From Verpa conica (Eukaryota > Ascomycota > Pezizomycetes > Pezizales > Morchellaceae), in the NCBI GenBank assembly GCA_033030425.1, contig JAUFSD010000002.1, positions 3,162,001 to 3,226,000 on the forward strand: 64,000 nucleotides of DNA, in the 5' to 3' direction. Shown here piece after piece: positions 11,713 through 21,950 of this stretch. The translations under genes were made by a program, and so were the position numbers. The notes under the pieces are model-generated. The model was given only the letters and a program-made list of their open reading frames with translations. It searched no databases and was not told where the DNA came from. Each line of letters opens with the position of its first letter. Position 1 is the stretch's first letter.

Positions 11713-13065
11713 ATGTCGAAAGCCGTTGAAGCCGTTATTAACCCTCCTGCCGAGAAGAAGCTCTCAGGGTTGGCTCTTTACTCTCGTTTTGCGTTTGCCG
11801 GAGCTGTATGCTGTGGTGTTACTCACGGAGCGTTGACGCCCGTTGATGTGTAAGTTTTGAGCTTTTTTTTTTTTTTGTCTTATGAGGACTTTTTTTCTCC
11901 CTGTCTAGTTTTATGGGAACCCGATGGTAGAGGACATATGAAGTGGGGGGGGGAAGGGGATGTGGAAATTATCACGGAGTGTGGAATGTCACAGTTACGA
12001 TGGTAGTAGCGGGGTGGATTAATTGACGACGAGAAAGATTTAATTTCTCATAAAATCTTCCGGCATTGATCTAAGGGTACTAGCATGAGTTGCACCGCTA
12101 ACATTTCTGCTTCCCCTCCTCTAGCGTAAAAACCCGTATCCAGCTCGACCCCGCCAAGTACAACAAGGGCCTCATCGGCGGCTTCAAGCAGGTTGTTAAG
12201 AGCGAGGGTGCTGGTGCGCTCCTGACAGGTTTTGGACCTACTGCTGCTGGATATTTCCTCCAGGGTGCTTTCAAGTTCGGAGGTTATGAGCTGTTCAAGA
12301 CCCAGGCCATTAATATCCTCGTGAGTTTACCCCCCCTCTTATAGCTCTACTTGGGTGGATCTCTTCCGGATTGAGCCTAAACTAATGACTATCCTAAATA
12401 GGGTTATGAAACTGCCCGCGAAAACCGAACCGCCGTCTATCTCGCTTCATCCGCGCTCGCCGAGTTCTTTGCCGACATTGCTCTCTGCCCTCTAGAAGCC
12501 ACCCGTATTCGTCTCGTCTCCCAGCCCGACTTTGCCGGCGGTCTTCTCTCAGGGTTCTCAAAGATCCTTAAGAATGAGGGTGTCGGAGCTTTCTACTCTG
12601 GCTTCGGGCCCATCCTGTTCAAACAGGTTCCGTACACCATGGCCAAGTTTGTCGTTTACGAGAAGGTTTCAGAGACAATCTACAGCACGATCGACAAGTC
12701 GACTCTTAGCGATGCTGGGCAGACTGGTGTGAACTTGGGATCTGGTTTGATTGCTGGTTTCGCCGCTGCCATTGTCTCCCAGCCTGCCGATACCATGCTG
12801 TCGAAGATCAACAAGACCAAGGGGCTTCCGGGTGAAGGTACCACCTCTAGGCTGATCAAGATTGCAAAGGAACTTGGTATTAAGGGATCTTACACTGGTC
12901 TCGGTGCTCGTCTGTTTATGGGTATGTCTTCATGATTTATATTTTTATTTTTGAATCTCTCTAACGTAATTGATAGTTGGAACTTTGACCGCTGGTCAGT
13001 TTGCCATTTACGGAGACATCAAGAAGGCACTTGGTGCTGTTGGCGGTGTTGAGATTAGCAAATAA
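11713..13065 (+). CDS. Mitochondrial phosphate carrier protein (MIR1/PiC type)
   Basis: An inner-membrane transporter that brings inorganic phosphate into the mitochondrial matrix for ATP synthesis. Exons 11713-11849, 12125-12320, 12402-12921 and 12977-13065 give 313 residues, the usual size for the family. The three carrier repeats each show the P-x-[DE]-x-x-[KR] signature or a close variant: [16 protein letters not shown] and PADTMLSK. The segment [20 protein letters not shown] is characteristic of phosphate carriers. The N-terminus is short with no obvious cleaved presequence. The first intron (275 bases) is long for this window and could hold regulatory sequence. The codons are GC-rich and well ordered, as in highly expressed genes, and the upstream region is pyrimidine-rich. 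Confidence 0.96.
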
Positions 13066-13895
13066 AGAGGGAAGGAAAAGTTTCTTTAAAGATTAGATAT
13101 TTATAGCATCTATTTTGTCATTATTGTTCTTGTTTCTGGCACTGTTTTTCTTTTTTTTCTTTTTTCTTTTTTTCTTTCTAGGGTAAGGGTTAGAATTACT
13201 TTAGAACGTGCGGCTGCGTGTGTATTAGATAGACGGTTAATATATCCCTACTCAGGTAGGGGCGTGCTGGACCTTGAGAATTGTTATTGTTATTGCTGTG
13301 GGAGATGAGGTTATGGAGTGGTTGATGTTTACGAGATGAGTATAGTTTGTTTACGGAGGTGTTGTAAACAATACGGATTGGATGGGATGGGCAAGGTTTG
13401 GTAGGGGCCTGGCAACGGACATAACTCACGCAACGGTTTGGCTTGTTCGGGATCTGTTTGGTGAATGTCTTATCACGGCGATGTGCTGTCTGTGCTGATG
13501 GCCTCATCCTGGGCCAATGGGGTCGAGGCTGATGGCGCCTTCTACTTTCTTTGCGGCCGTTGAACAGCTCAGGAGTGCGAGAACAGACCAAGTGTCAACT
13601 TGGGGGGTGTCTGGGGCATGAGTGGCTGGGGATGCGTGGTGGTAGCTATGGCAACGGGCTGGTAAACAGACATCAGCTGGCGTCAACAACAGGGGAGAGG
13701 CTTTTCTTCTTCAAGGGCGCCATCACCGTTTTTCTTCTTTCTTCTGCTGAGTGTCTCGGCTGTGCTTCTGGTTCCCCTTCCCTTCTTATCTTGAGCTCTT
13801 CCCTTCTCTCCCTCTCTCCCCTCTCCCCCGACTCCAGAGACAAAACACCCCGCTAGGAATGCGCTAAAACAAGCCCTAACGACTGAGACGACTCT
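13066..13895. other. Intergenic region
   Basis: Holds the T-rich 3' region of the phosphate carrier gene (13145-13180) and the CT-rich promoter of the next gene (about 13735-13835). Open frames here lack any family signal. Confidence 0.5.
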
Positions 13896-14063
13896 TTGCA
13901 TTCATCCCGACCCTTCTATACATACACTCCGGGTGCCCACGTGTTTGCCTGCTGCAGTACATATCCTCCCGACCTCCCCTTCTCCCTCAGTTCATACATA
14001 CTTCACTTTACGCCCCCTGCATCCCTCACTGCAAACAAATATTCAAACATTCTCACATCCGTC

Positions 14064-16172
14064 ATGAACCCGGACCGCGAGCCTTTGAGCCCTCCCACTT
14101 CCCCGCCTCCCGAGGAGGCAGAGGACTATGGGGCCGAGGTTTCTGACAGCAATTGCGAAGATTCCTACAATCCTGCAAACGGCCCTGATGCAAAGGATGA
14201 TGACTCTGAGAGCGCCGCTGAGGAAAACTACGATGACGACGATGACGAGGACAATATCCCGTCTTCACCCCCGACCTCTGTCGAGACCATGAGCAAGAAT
14301 GGTCAGAATCGCATTGCCTCTGGTGACCTCTCCGGTGATAATTCTGCCGACAGCTACAGAGCTCCTGCCGTGGAAACCGAGGACGAGGACGACCAGGGCG
14401 AGAACCGTCATACGCAGAGAGAGTACTTCCAGAATCACTACGAAGGTGGGAACGATAACTTTTCTCAGAGAAAGAATTGGGAAAACTCCTCGCAATGGGA
14501 GGACGAAGACGGTGAACCAATTCGTCCACGTCTTCCCTCTCCTCCTCTCATGGCTCGCGTCCAATCCCAGACTTCTTCGCGGAAATCACCAGCTCCGGGG
14601 TCGCCCCTATACCCTACGCGGCCGCGCCAAACTACCAGCTCTGCAAAATCGGGTCTGAGCCATCAATTCTCTAACCGCCGTTCACCAGCTTCACGTGCAT
14701 CTTCGGGGTCTTATGATCACCGCGAGAGGGACCACAGGGAAGACCAGAAGAAGCCTCCTCTTGTCTTGCTTCACGTGACCTTGCTACTCCTCCCTGGCGC
14801 CGAGGAAGTTGTACTCCGACACTTGACTCCGACTACGATCGAGAGGGGTGTGTTGGTTGAACATCCCAGAGGCGACTATAACCTACTTGAGGAATTGATT
14901 CTCGACGGCTTGGGTCTCGATGAAGACTTTGTTGAGGAATCTCCAGAGGCCGAAGAAACCGAGGAAAAGACTTGGGAACAGGCCCTTAACATCACTCCAG
15001 TATCCCCTCCAAAGAAGGCCTGGCAGGTACGAGTGTATGCTTCAAACGGCCTCATGACCCCCGGAGCTTGGAAGAGAGTATGGGCAGAGATGGAAAGGAT
15101 CGATGTTGAGATTTGGCCCCGAGGCTATGACCGAAAGAGGAATAGCATCCGCAGCGTTGGATCCGGTGGTCACAGCCGTGGTACGAGCGCTAGCAACATT
15201 TCGGTCATTCTTCCTATTGACGAATATGCCACTGATGATGCTCTCGACTTTGAAGAACACAGTGAATCGATAACGAACGATGGCCGCCGTAAATCTTATA
15301 GTGGCAGCATCCCACGTCGAAGAAATAGCAATAACAGTGAGCTTGCCGCCTCTTCAGCCCCGGTTATTACACGGACGAGAACACCCTCAATGGCATCAAA
15401 ATCGCGTAGAGGAAGGGCACGAGCCACTTCGACATCCGCCACTAAGTTCAACTTTGACGTGAATCGTTTCCTTACACCTCGGGCTGTAATGATTGGCGCT
15501 GGGATTAACTTACTATTGTTCTTATACTTTACCGTCTTCCGCTACATTAACGTCAGCGCTTGGAAAGACCAAATCTCGAGCATCTCATTTCCATTTGGCG
15601 GTAATAGCGAGATGGATGGCATTCAAGTTCATGATGTTGTGGATGAGCGGTGTCCGGTGGAGGTCAACAGTGAGGGCTGTGCTCCCGTGGAGCCTAGTGC
15701 TACAGAAGAAAACATAGTCGTAGTCGAGGGCGAGGGCGAGCAACAGCCTCTTGTCGATGGAGAGAAGACAGAGAGTGAGCAAGATCCTGACTTTGTCGCT
15801 GATCCCGAGATTAGCAATGTGGACAGTGAAGTTCCCGTTACCCAGGAGGATGCCGAAACCGAAAATAACCAAGATCAACTTGATGACGACATCACCACCC
15901 CCGAATTGGATTCCCAGCTCGAGTTCAACCTCGACGATCAGTCGACTGAGAAAGATCAAAATGCTGAGGGCGAAACTGAGTTGCTGACTGAGTTGGAACC
16001 AAAGCCAGTGGAGGAGTCATCTGAGGAAGCGCAGGAAGCTGAAGCCAAGACGGATGCTGAAATTGATACCGAGGCAGCAGTAGAAGAGGTGGTAGAAGAG
16101 GCAGTAGAAGAGGAAGTCGGAGAGAAGTCGAGAATCTCCTCCTTCCTTGGCCTTTTTGGCGGCTCAAATTGA
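14064..16172 (+). CDS. Acidic single-pass membrane protein of unknown function, 702 aa
   Basis: One uninterrupted exon. I chose the ATG at 14064 (MNPDREPLSPPTSPPPEE) because the in-frame extension back to 13896 reads like 5' UTR. Residues 1-220 are acidic and disordered. A conserved-looking block near 225-310 reads PLVLLHVTLLLLPGAEE...ERGVLVEHPRGDYNLLEE. I recall similar fungal proteins labelled 'pathway-specific nitrogen regulator', but this is memory only. A second block (about 315-355) reads WQVRVYASNGLMTPGAWKR. One hydrophobic segment (about 472-492, AVMIGAGINLLLFLYFTVF) could span a membrane, probably ER or nuclear envelope. It is followed by a very acidic Glu-rich tail. No enzyme motif is seen, and I assign no function. 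Confidence 0.8.
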   Translation: MNPDREPLSPPTSPPPEEAEDYGAEVSDSNCEDSYNPANGPDAKDDDSESAAEENYDDDDDEDNIPSSPPTSVETMSKNGQNRIASGDLSGDNSADSYRAPAVETEDEDDQGENRHTQREYFQNHYEGGNDNFSQRKNWENSSQWEDEDGEPIRPRLPSPPLMARVQSQTSSRKSPAPGSPLYPTRPRQTTSSAKSGLSHQFSNRRSPASRASSGSYDHRERDHREDQKKPPLVLLHVTLLLLPGAEEVVLRHLTPTTIERGVLVEHPRGDYNLLEELILDGLGLDEDFVEESPEAEETEEKTWEQALNITPVSPPKKAWQVRVYASNGLMTPGAWKRVWAEMERIDVEIWPRGYDRKRNSIRSVGSGGHSRGTSASNISVILPIDEYATDDALDFEEHSESITNDGRRKSYSGSIPRRRNSNNSELAASSAPVITRTRTPSMASKSRRGRARATSTSATKFNFDVNRFLTPRAVMIGAGINLLLFLYFTVFRYINVSAWKDQISSISFPFGGNSEMDGIQVHDVVDERCPVEVNSEGCAPVEPSATEENIVVVEGEGEQQPLVDGEKTESEQDPDFVADPEISNVDSEVPVTQEDAETENNQDQLDDDITTPELDSQLEFNLDDQSTEKDQNAEGETELLTELEPKPVEESSEEAQEAEAKTDAEIDTEAAVEEVVEEAVEEEVGEKSRISSFLGLFGGSN

Positions 16173-18979
16173 GTCGACTGATTACTTCTTTCCGTTTATT
16201 ATGATGTTGTTTATCATGTTTTCCTACATTCATCATCATGTTTTAGCCACCATTCATCTCATCACACAGATTGCGGGGAGTTTTTTTATTTATATATGTC
16301 TTATGTCCTTTTTACCTGTTTCTTTCTTGTTTATGTATTGCGCTGGACGGATTTTGGTTACTTGTGTTGGTAAGAAATTACCTCTTTTTTGTATTCGTTT
16401 TGCGTTGAATGATTATGAAATATGCGTTTTGAATGTCTTTCTTATTACTAGCTTTCGGATTGGATTTAAAAAAATTATTCTTGGATGAATGGGTGGGGGA
16501 ATGGTGTGGATGGATGGAAGGGCGTATGATGATAATTTCCTTTCATTTATATGTTTAATTGATAATGAATATGATATGTCATGTGTTGGATAACAAATTA
16601 TGAATTACTTGAGATTTCTGTGCTCATCATGGTGTATCACTCGGCTTCATACAGCCCTCTCTATAATTTAGAATTGCTGATATACCAACCTAGTCTACAA
16701 CTATAGGACGCCTCATGACTTGATATAAGGCTTTCTAGAACCCTGCTAGATTCGTAGCATATATATCCTGTACGGAACCCACTAAGACATTAGTTTATAA
16801 ATGATATAGTTGGTGAGTTATAAAAAAAAGAGTCAACGATAGATAGGGGCATTATCCCATAACCCTGTGAAAAATGCTGCCTCCCCCCCCCCCAAAGTAG
16901 CGGTGGTTCAACGTATAATAGCCTATGAAAAAGGGTAGAAGCTTGAGTCTATCTACAGAATCTTGGCTCCCACGAAAAGAAGAGCGGCAGCTTCACCGGG
17001 TTATAGGATACTCAATCTAACAGCTAGTGGGGACTATATACTGTTGGTACTTCCATTATAAGAATACTTGTTGGGATAGGGGGGTTTTATATACTTATAG
17101 ACCACTTATTCTCGTAAGTGCATGTGTATATCTAACTATGAACTGATTATGAAGATTGATGTACCATATCCTTAGAAGGGGGGGTGTAGTGTATAGCTTT
17201 TACGGTTCTCAAGAAGTAGTGGCAGCGCAAGTCGCTAAGTGGTTTTTATGGGTCTTTTTTTTCCGGGAGTGGTGCTGGTATCGAAGCGGTATGTAATTAG
17301 AGGTAAGGAGATGAAAGTATAGAATATTAAGAACTATACTGTATATAGATTTGTCTTTATTGATTAGGAGTGCAGTTTAAGGATGACTCAGGAGTAGTGC
17401 ATGCAGCCAGTCTTGTTCATAAGCTACTATATCCAAATCTATAGCCATATATAGTAGCGAGTTATATAACCTAATTAATTCTTAAAAGGTGTTTGTTATT
17501 ATATCTCGGCAACAGTGAGCTGTGGTAGTCAGAGTATGATGTTAGATAATCTCGTGCCCAGCCTCTATGGCAGCTTTCCCAGTGCTTGCAATAGGTGGGG
17601 ATGAGCCTAGATGTTAGACTATTAATTCAAGTGCTTGCCGAATAAGGCCTAAAACCTAAGACCATGTAGATCCTTTATCTTCCTTATCTGATCCGCCGCT
17701 TGATTGACTGTCAACGTCATATTGGAGCTCTCTGCATCGCACAACCGGATATGTTGTTACAATCGACCTCCTGGCTACTTCTCGGGGGAGGGGGAGGACA
17801 CCGGCGCTTTGATGGTGGAGATGGATATGCGGCATCTCATTATGCTGGGTAACCACTCAACTTATACTTTGTGAGAGACTTATTCAATGGCTTTTTAGTA
17901 CCGATTTGCATTAGTGTCTATAAATGGTCGCCAATGACGTGCATGACCCTGCGTAATAAGTGTTCGGGGGGAGGGGGGAGGTGATTGATCAATTAGACAG
18001 ATTCAGGCTGAGAGTTATGGTGTTTCGGAGTGGTGGGGTGGGGCCTCAGTTGCTACTTTCGGGGTACCGATATATTACCTCCAGATTCCAGTAATTAAAT
18101 ATAACTGCACTCGGCTATTCTAGAGTGTAGCCCCCCGACTCTTTCTTGATAGTAATGCCGATTCCTGGGGACTGGGCAAGGATTGGCTAACGGGTTTGTT
18201 AAACCGTTACAAAATAGTAGTACAACTACTAGTAAAATACTGGGGTACGAGTGTAGGCAAGGATTATATATGTTGGAACCACGTCCCCCTCTCTACACTA
18301 CTCTAATCATAATTGTAGGCCTTGTTCTCCCGGCCGATCAAAACAGGTTGGAAATAATGTCTTCAAAAAGCAGAAGAATAAAATCTCGAGAAAATCGTGG
18401 AGGAGAGGGATTAAACGATGCAGTCTGGAGAGATTGATTGCGACAAAACACGCATTGAGTGATCTTATGTGATGCAGTTCAGTTTTGAATGCTTGGGTAT
18501 TCTCAGATCTAGACTTTCACCCTAATACCTTTCCGGTTCTCCGAGTTCGCTTCACCCCCCTGATTTCGGCTCCAAATAACCCGAGAGGTCGGTTGAACGG
18601 GGGAAATCTGGAGAAGTGAAGATCCCTGATTCCTGGATATAGATCTTCGTGAATGCGTAACCGAGTCGAAATACGTACAAGCTTTTGAAGGTCTGAGAAG
18701 AAAGAGAAGAAAAAAAACCAACGTCTTTTGAACAAGGATATATTAGCAGAAATTATCATTATGCCTCTATCCCTCTATCCCTCCACCCCCCCCCCACCCC
18801 CGCAAAATCCCCCACATTCCATCTATCCGAAGTACGGACATTGGTATCCCGGCCTAAGTGTTCCTTGAATCTTGTATACTTCTGATGTGTATAAAAGACC
18901 ATATGTCCTCGCTCTTGAGGAGTTTTCCAGAGCAGCCAAGTCGGAACATTAGTACTTTAGAACCCACCTAATTTCAACC
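16173..18979. other. Long intergenic region, no gene recognised
   Basis: About 2.8 kb of AT-rich sequence with C and G runs (C11 near 16881, C9 near 18786). No open frame carries a recognisable domain. The first 300 bases are the 3' region of the acidic protein gene and stay open by chance. Confidence 0.5.
18890..18897 (+). promoter_or_regulatory. TATA box of the rhamnogalacturonan acetylesterase gene
   Basis: TATAAAAG lies 90 bases before the ATG at 18980, a normal core-promoter distance in fungi. Confidence 0.65.
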
Positions 18980-19842
18980 ATGAGATCCTTTATTTCCCTC
19001 CTTCTCCTTGCTGGCGTTGTCGCAAGTAAGCCAACGCCAACTGTACAGAACTCGACGGTCTATCTCTGCTCAGACAGTACCGCGGCACCTTACAATCCGG
19101 CAACAACACCTATTCAAGGGTATTTCTCCCCCTATTAGCAATTGAGCTCTCCCCCCGACTGGCAAACAAAGGGTTTAGACTAACAGTATGCCATATCAGT
19201 TTTGGGTATTACCTCGGAAACTATCTATCAACCAACTTTGTCAACCGTGCACGAGGCGGCCGCTCAACAAGGTCCTTCATTAATGAAGGACTATGGGGCC
19301 AACTCCTTGACCTGCTCGTTCCCGGAGACTACGTCGTCATTGAGATGGGACACAACGACAACGGAACCCCAGGCACAGGTAGCGATGTCGGAAAAGATAG
19401 AGCAGTAATCCCCGGAATCGGAAACGAGACCGTCGTTGTCACGAACGCCACTGGAGCCCAGGAAGTTGTCAGGACTTTTGGCTCCTACCTTAGACAAATG
19501 ATCGCCGATGTCAAGGAAAAGGAAGCCATTCCCATCCTTTCGGGAATGGTGCCAACAATGAGTTGGAACGGTCCAAATGGCACATTGGCGACAACATGGC
19601 CTTTCACTGAATATGCGAGAGCGGTAAGATATAATCCTTAGTTGTTGTTGTTTTTTGATAGGATTCTAAGTTTTGAGAAGATCGCAGTGGAACAAAAAGT
19701 AGCGTTTGTAGACCATACAAAGTACTCGGTTAATCGGCTCCAGGCGCTTGGGTATAATGCATCTAAAGCGATGTACCCACTCGATAACACACATACAGAT
19801 GCAGCAGGTGCAAAACGTAAGTCAATACTGATACCTTTGTAT

Positions 19843-19875
<33 letters not shown>

Positions 19876-20010
19876 ATGGCTAACTTGTTTCCTGCCATAG
19901 TTAATGCGGAAACTTTCGTAACGGGAGTAAAGTGCTTAGGTGGAAAACTGAAGCAGTCACTCTTGGGTCATAATGCGAACGCAACCGCTATCAGATATCC
20001 TTGTGTATAA
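18980..20010 (+). CDS. Secreted rhamnogalacturonan acetylesterase (SGNH/GDSL family, CE12)
   Basis: Removes acetyl groups from the rhamnogalacturonan I backbone of pectin so that lyases and hydrolases can act; works outside the cell. Exons 18980-19119, 19200-19623, 19678-19816 and 19901-20010 give 270 residues, near the family size. A signal peptide covers about residues 1-16. Catalytic Ser33 lies in CSDSTAA, where the usual Gly of GDS is Ser. The oxyanion Gly is in RGGRST (block II), Asn99 is in GHND (block III), and the Asp224/His227 pair is in DNTHTDAAGA (block V). The exon 3 acceptor (TTTGAG|AAG) was chosen for phase and for the KIAVEQKVAFVDHTKYS continuity; a nearby AG is possible. The last intron contains a run of 28 T. 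Confidence 0.9.
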
Positions 20011-20744
20011 ACCTTGTATTTGTATATAATGAACCCTAGGTGGAAAAAAAAAATAGAATGTCAAATTAGGCTGTAACCAAGATATTTCATGAGGATAAAT
20101 GCCAGATACAGATACCGGCTAGATTCTTCTCTAGGTACGGGTGTAACATCATAAATACAGAATATTCGCGGCGCTGTTGGTGAAAATGTGCTAGCAGGCG
20201 AGTACGTATGTATATAGAAAAGCACACGGATATATAAATTAGCCTCTGGGGAGATAAAATTGGTCCGGGTAAGTGCTTTAGGAAAATGGGTGGAAATGGT
20301 AGAGACTGAACAGCTTAGTGCTCTCTGAGACAATAATCTCTTGTAGTATTGGTCTTTTTATTTATTTACACATAATACAAAACGTAGTCGTCAGTATATA
20401 TGGATGAGTCTGTATTCAGCATAATCGCACGAGAAGCTGCTCTTATCACATTTATGTGATTTCATGGTTGTAAGGTTGTAACATCAAAACAAACAGTAAG
20501 AATATATAGATAATTTATGGGGTGAAGTTAGCAATATATTATTTATTGTTAACGCTGTATACTAGTATTTTCGTTAGATCTAACGTGTTATTTAAAGCTT
20601 GTAACTAGAATTTTCTATGGGTAGCTACTTGGATGCTCCCCCTTTGATAGGGCTCACTGTTAATTAACTTGATTGAGTAAAGTAGAAAGGCTATAACCGG
20701 GCCTAGAGATGTGCATAAGGACATAAGGGAGGAGTTCTTAAGGA

Positions 20745-20838
20745 GAAACCATTTCCCGTGCCAGCGACCGGGGTGCAACCTTCCGGGTGCTAAAGTTGTC
20801 AGCCAAAAATGTGAGACCTTTTCCCAAGACACAACGTA
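20745..20838 (-). repeat. Decayed inverted repeat, left copy
   Basis: The reverse complement contains GTGTCTTGGGAAAAGG, CCCGGAAG, GCACCCCGG and GCTGGCACGGGAAATGG, each aligning with 21132-21223. Confidence 0.55.
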
Positions 20839-21131
20839 TCCCCTAGTATTATATAGTTTAGAGTCCAAATAGCAAAATATCTAGTCTTTGTGCTTAGACA
20901 GGATACAAAATCCACATCCCCAAACAACATGGTCTGCATCATATAATGGTTCTTCTAGATACGAGTAGAGAAACACCGATAGCTCCTAGTCTTGCTGCTT
21001 TTATTCCCTTCCCCCTTTATCAACTCACTGCAAAAACACCCGGAAGTAGTACGTATAACAAGTTCAAGACAGATCAGAGTTGCTACAAAGTTACCCTGTC
21101 TGCAAACATCAAAGCAAGTGCTGTATGGGGG

Positions 21132-21223
21132 CCGCGTTGTGTCTTAGGAAAAGTGTTTCACAATGGATGGCATCCGGAAGCTGGAATGCACCCTAGTAGC
21201 TGGCATAGGAAAGGGTTTCTCGT
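21132..21223 (+). repeat. Decayed inverted repeat, right copy
   Basis: Contains GTGTCTTAGGAAAAG, CCGGAAG, GCACCCTAG and GCTGGCATAGGAAAGG, aligning with the reverse complement of 20745-20838. Confidence 0.55.
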
Positions 21224-21950
21224 TTGTTTAAACGCAATTTAGTGATGTGTAACGATTCACTTTGGCAAATTGCTTTTGTAAGCTTATTTCTACCCGGGAG
21301 TCAGGGCATTGGCGGCGGACCCGCCGGCAAACTGAGACATCAGTGTCTTGCCAAGGCGTGCAAAACAGTATTCGCCACTTCAAGTGAAGCATTAAATCAA
21401 ATATCCGCAACCGAACCACTCCTACGGTCTGTCTTTAAGCGAGGTAACTAGGTTTTCGGGAAAAGGTACACAAGCGTAAATTACTCCAACATGCAATTGA
21501 GCGCATCTAGAGGCGAGATAAGTCAGAAAGATTCTGTTTGGCTGCTAGTTCTAGATCTCTAGGAAAAAGGAGAAAAGAAACTCTGTAGTACCTGATGCAA
21601 GGTACCGTACAGATGCCTTCAGAAGCCTAATGCTTTAAACGCCCAAGTGCTCCGTACTAGGCTAAGCCAGCCACAAAGTGCTAGGGTACCCCTAACCAAG
21701 CCTTACTTAGGCTGCAATAGCTTGGTCGTACAAGAGCGCCTTCTAGCTAAATAGTACCAAAGTCGGTATGATTTGGGTGGTGGCTGAGCCAACTGGATCA
21801 CGAAAAGGAGAATGCTTTGAAAACACCATGTAAACTCTTGAGTACAAATGTTGCAGTCCTCCCCTCCAAATGGACTCATCACTCTGATCCTTAACACTCA
21901 CACTCTTTTAGCCCTCAAATTTATAGCTATATTCAACAGCTCATCCCAGA

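Larger units (their letters stand above)
20011..21950. other. Intergenic region with a decayed inverted repeat
   Basis: No gene is supported. About 90 bases at 20745-20838 and 21132-21223 match in inverted orientation with roughly a quarter mismatches. They may be the remains of an old mobile element (see findings). Confidence 0.45.

Noticed and set aside
16147..16488. 113-codon hydrophobic frame after the acidic protein gene
   Set aside because: It lies in the T-rich 3' region of that gene; the hydrophobicity comes from TTT/ATT content.
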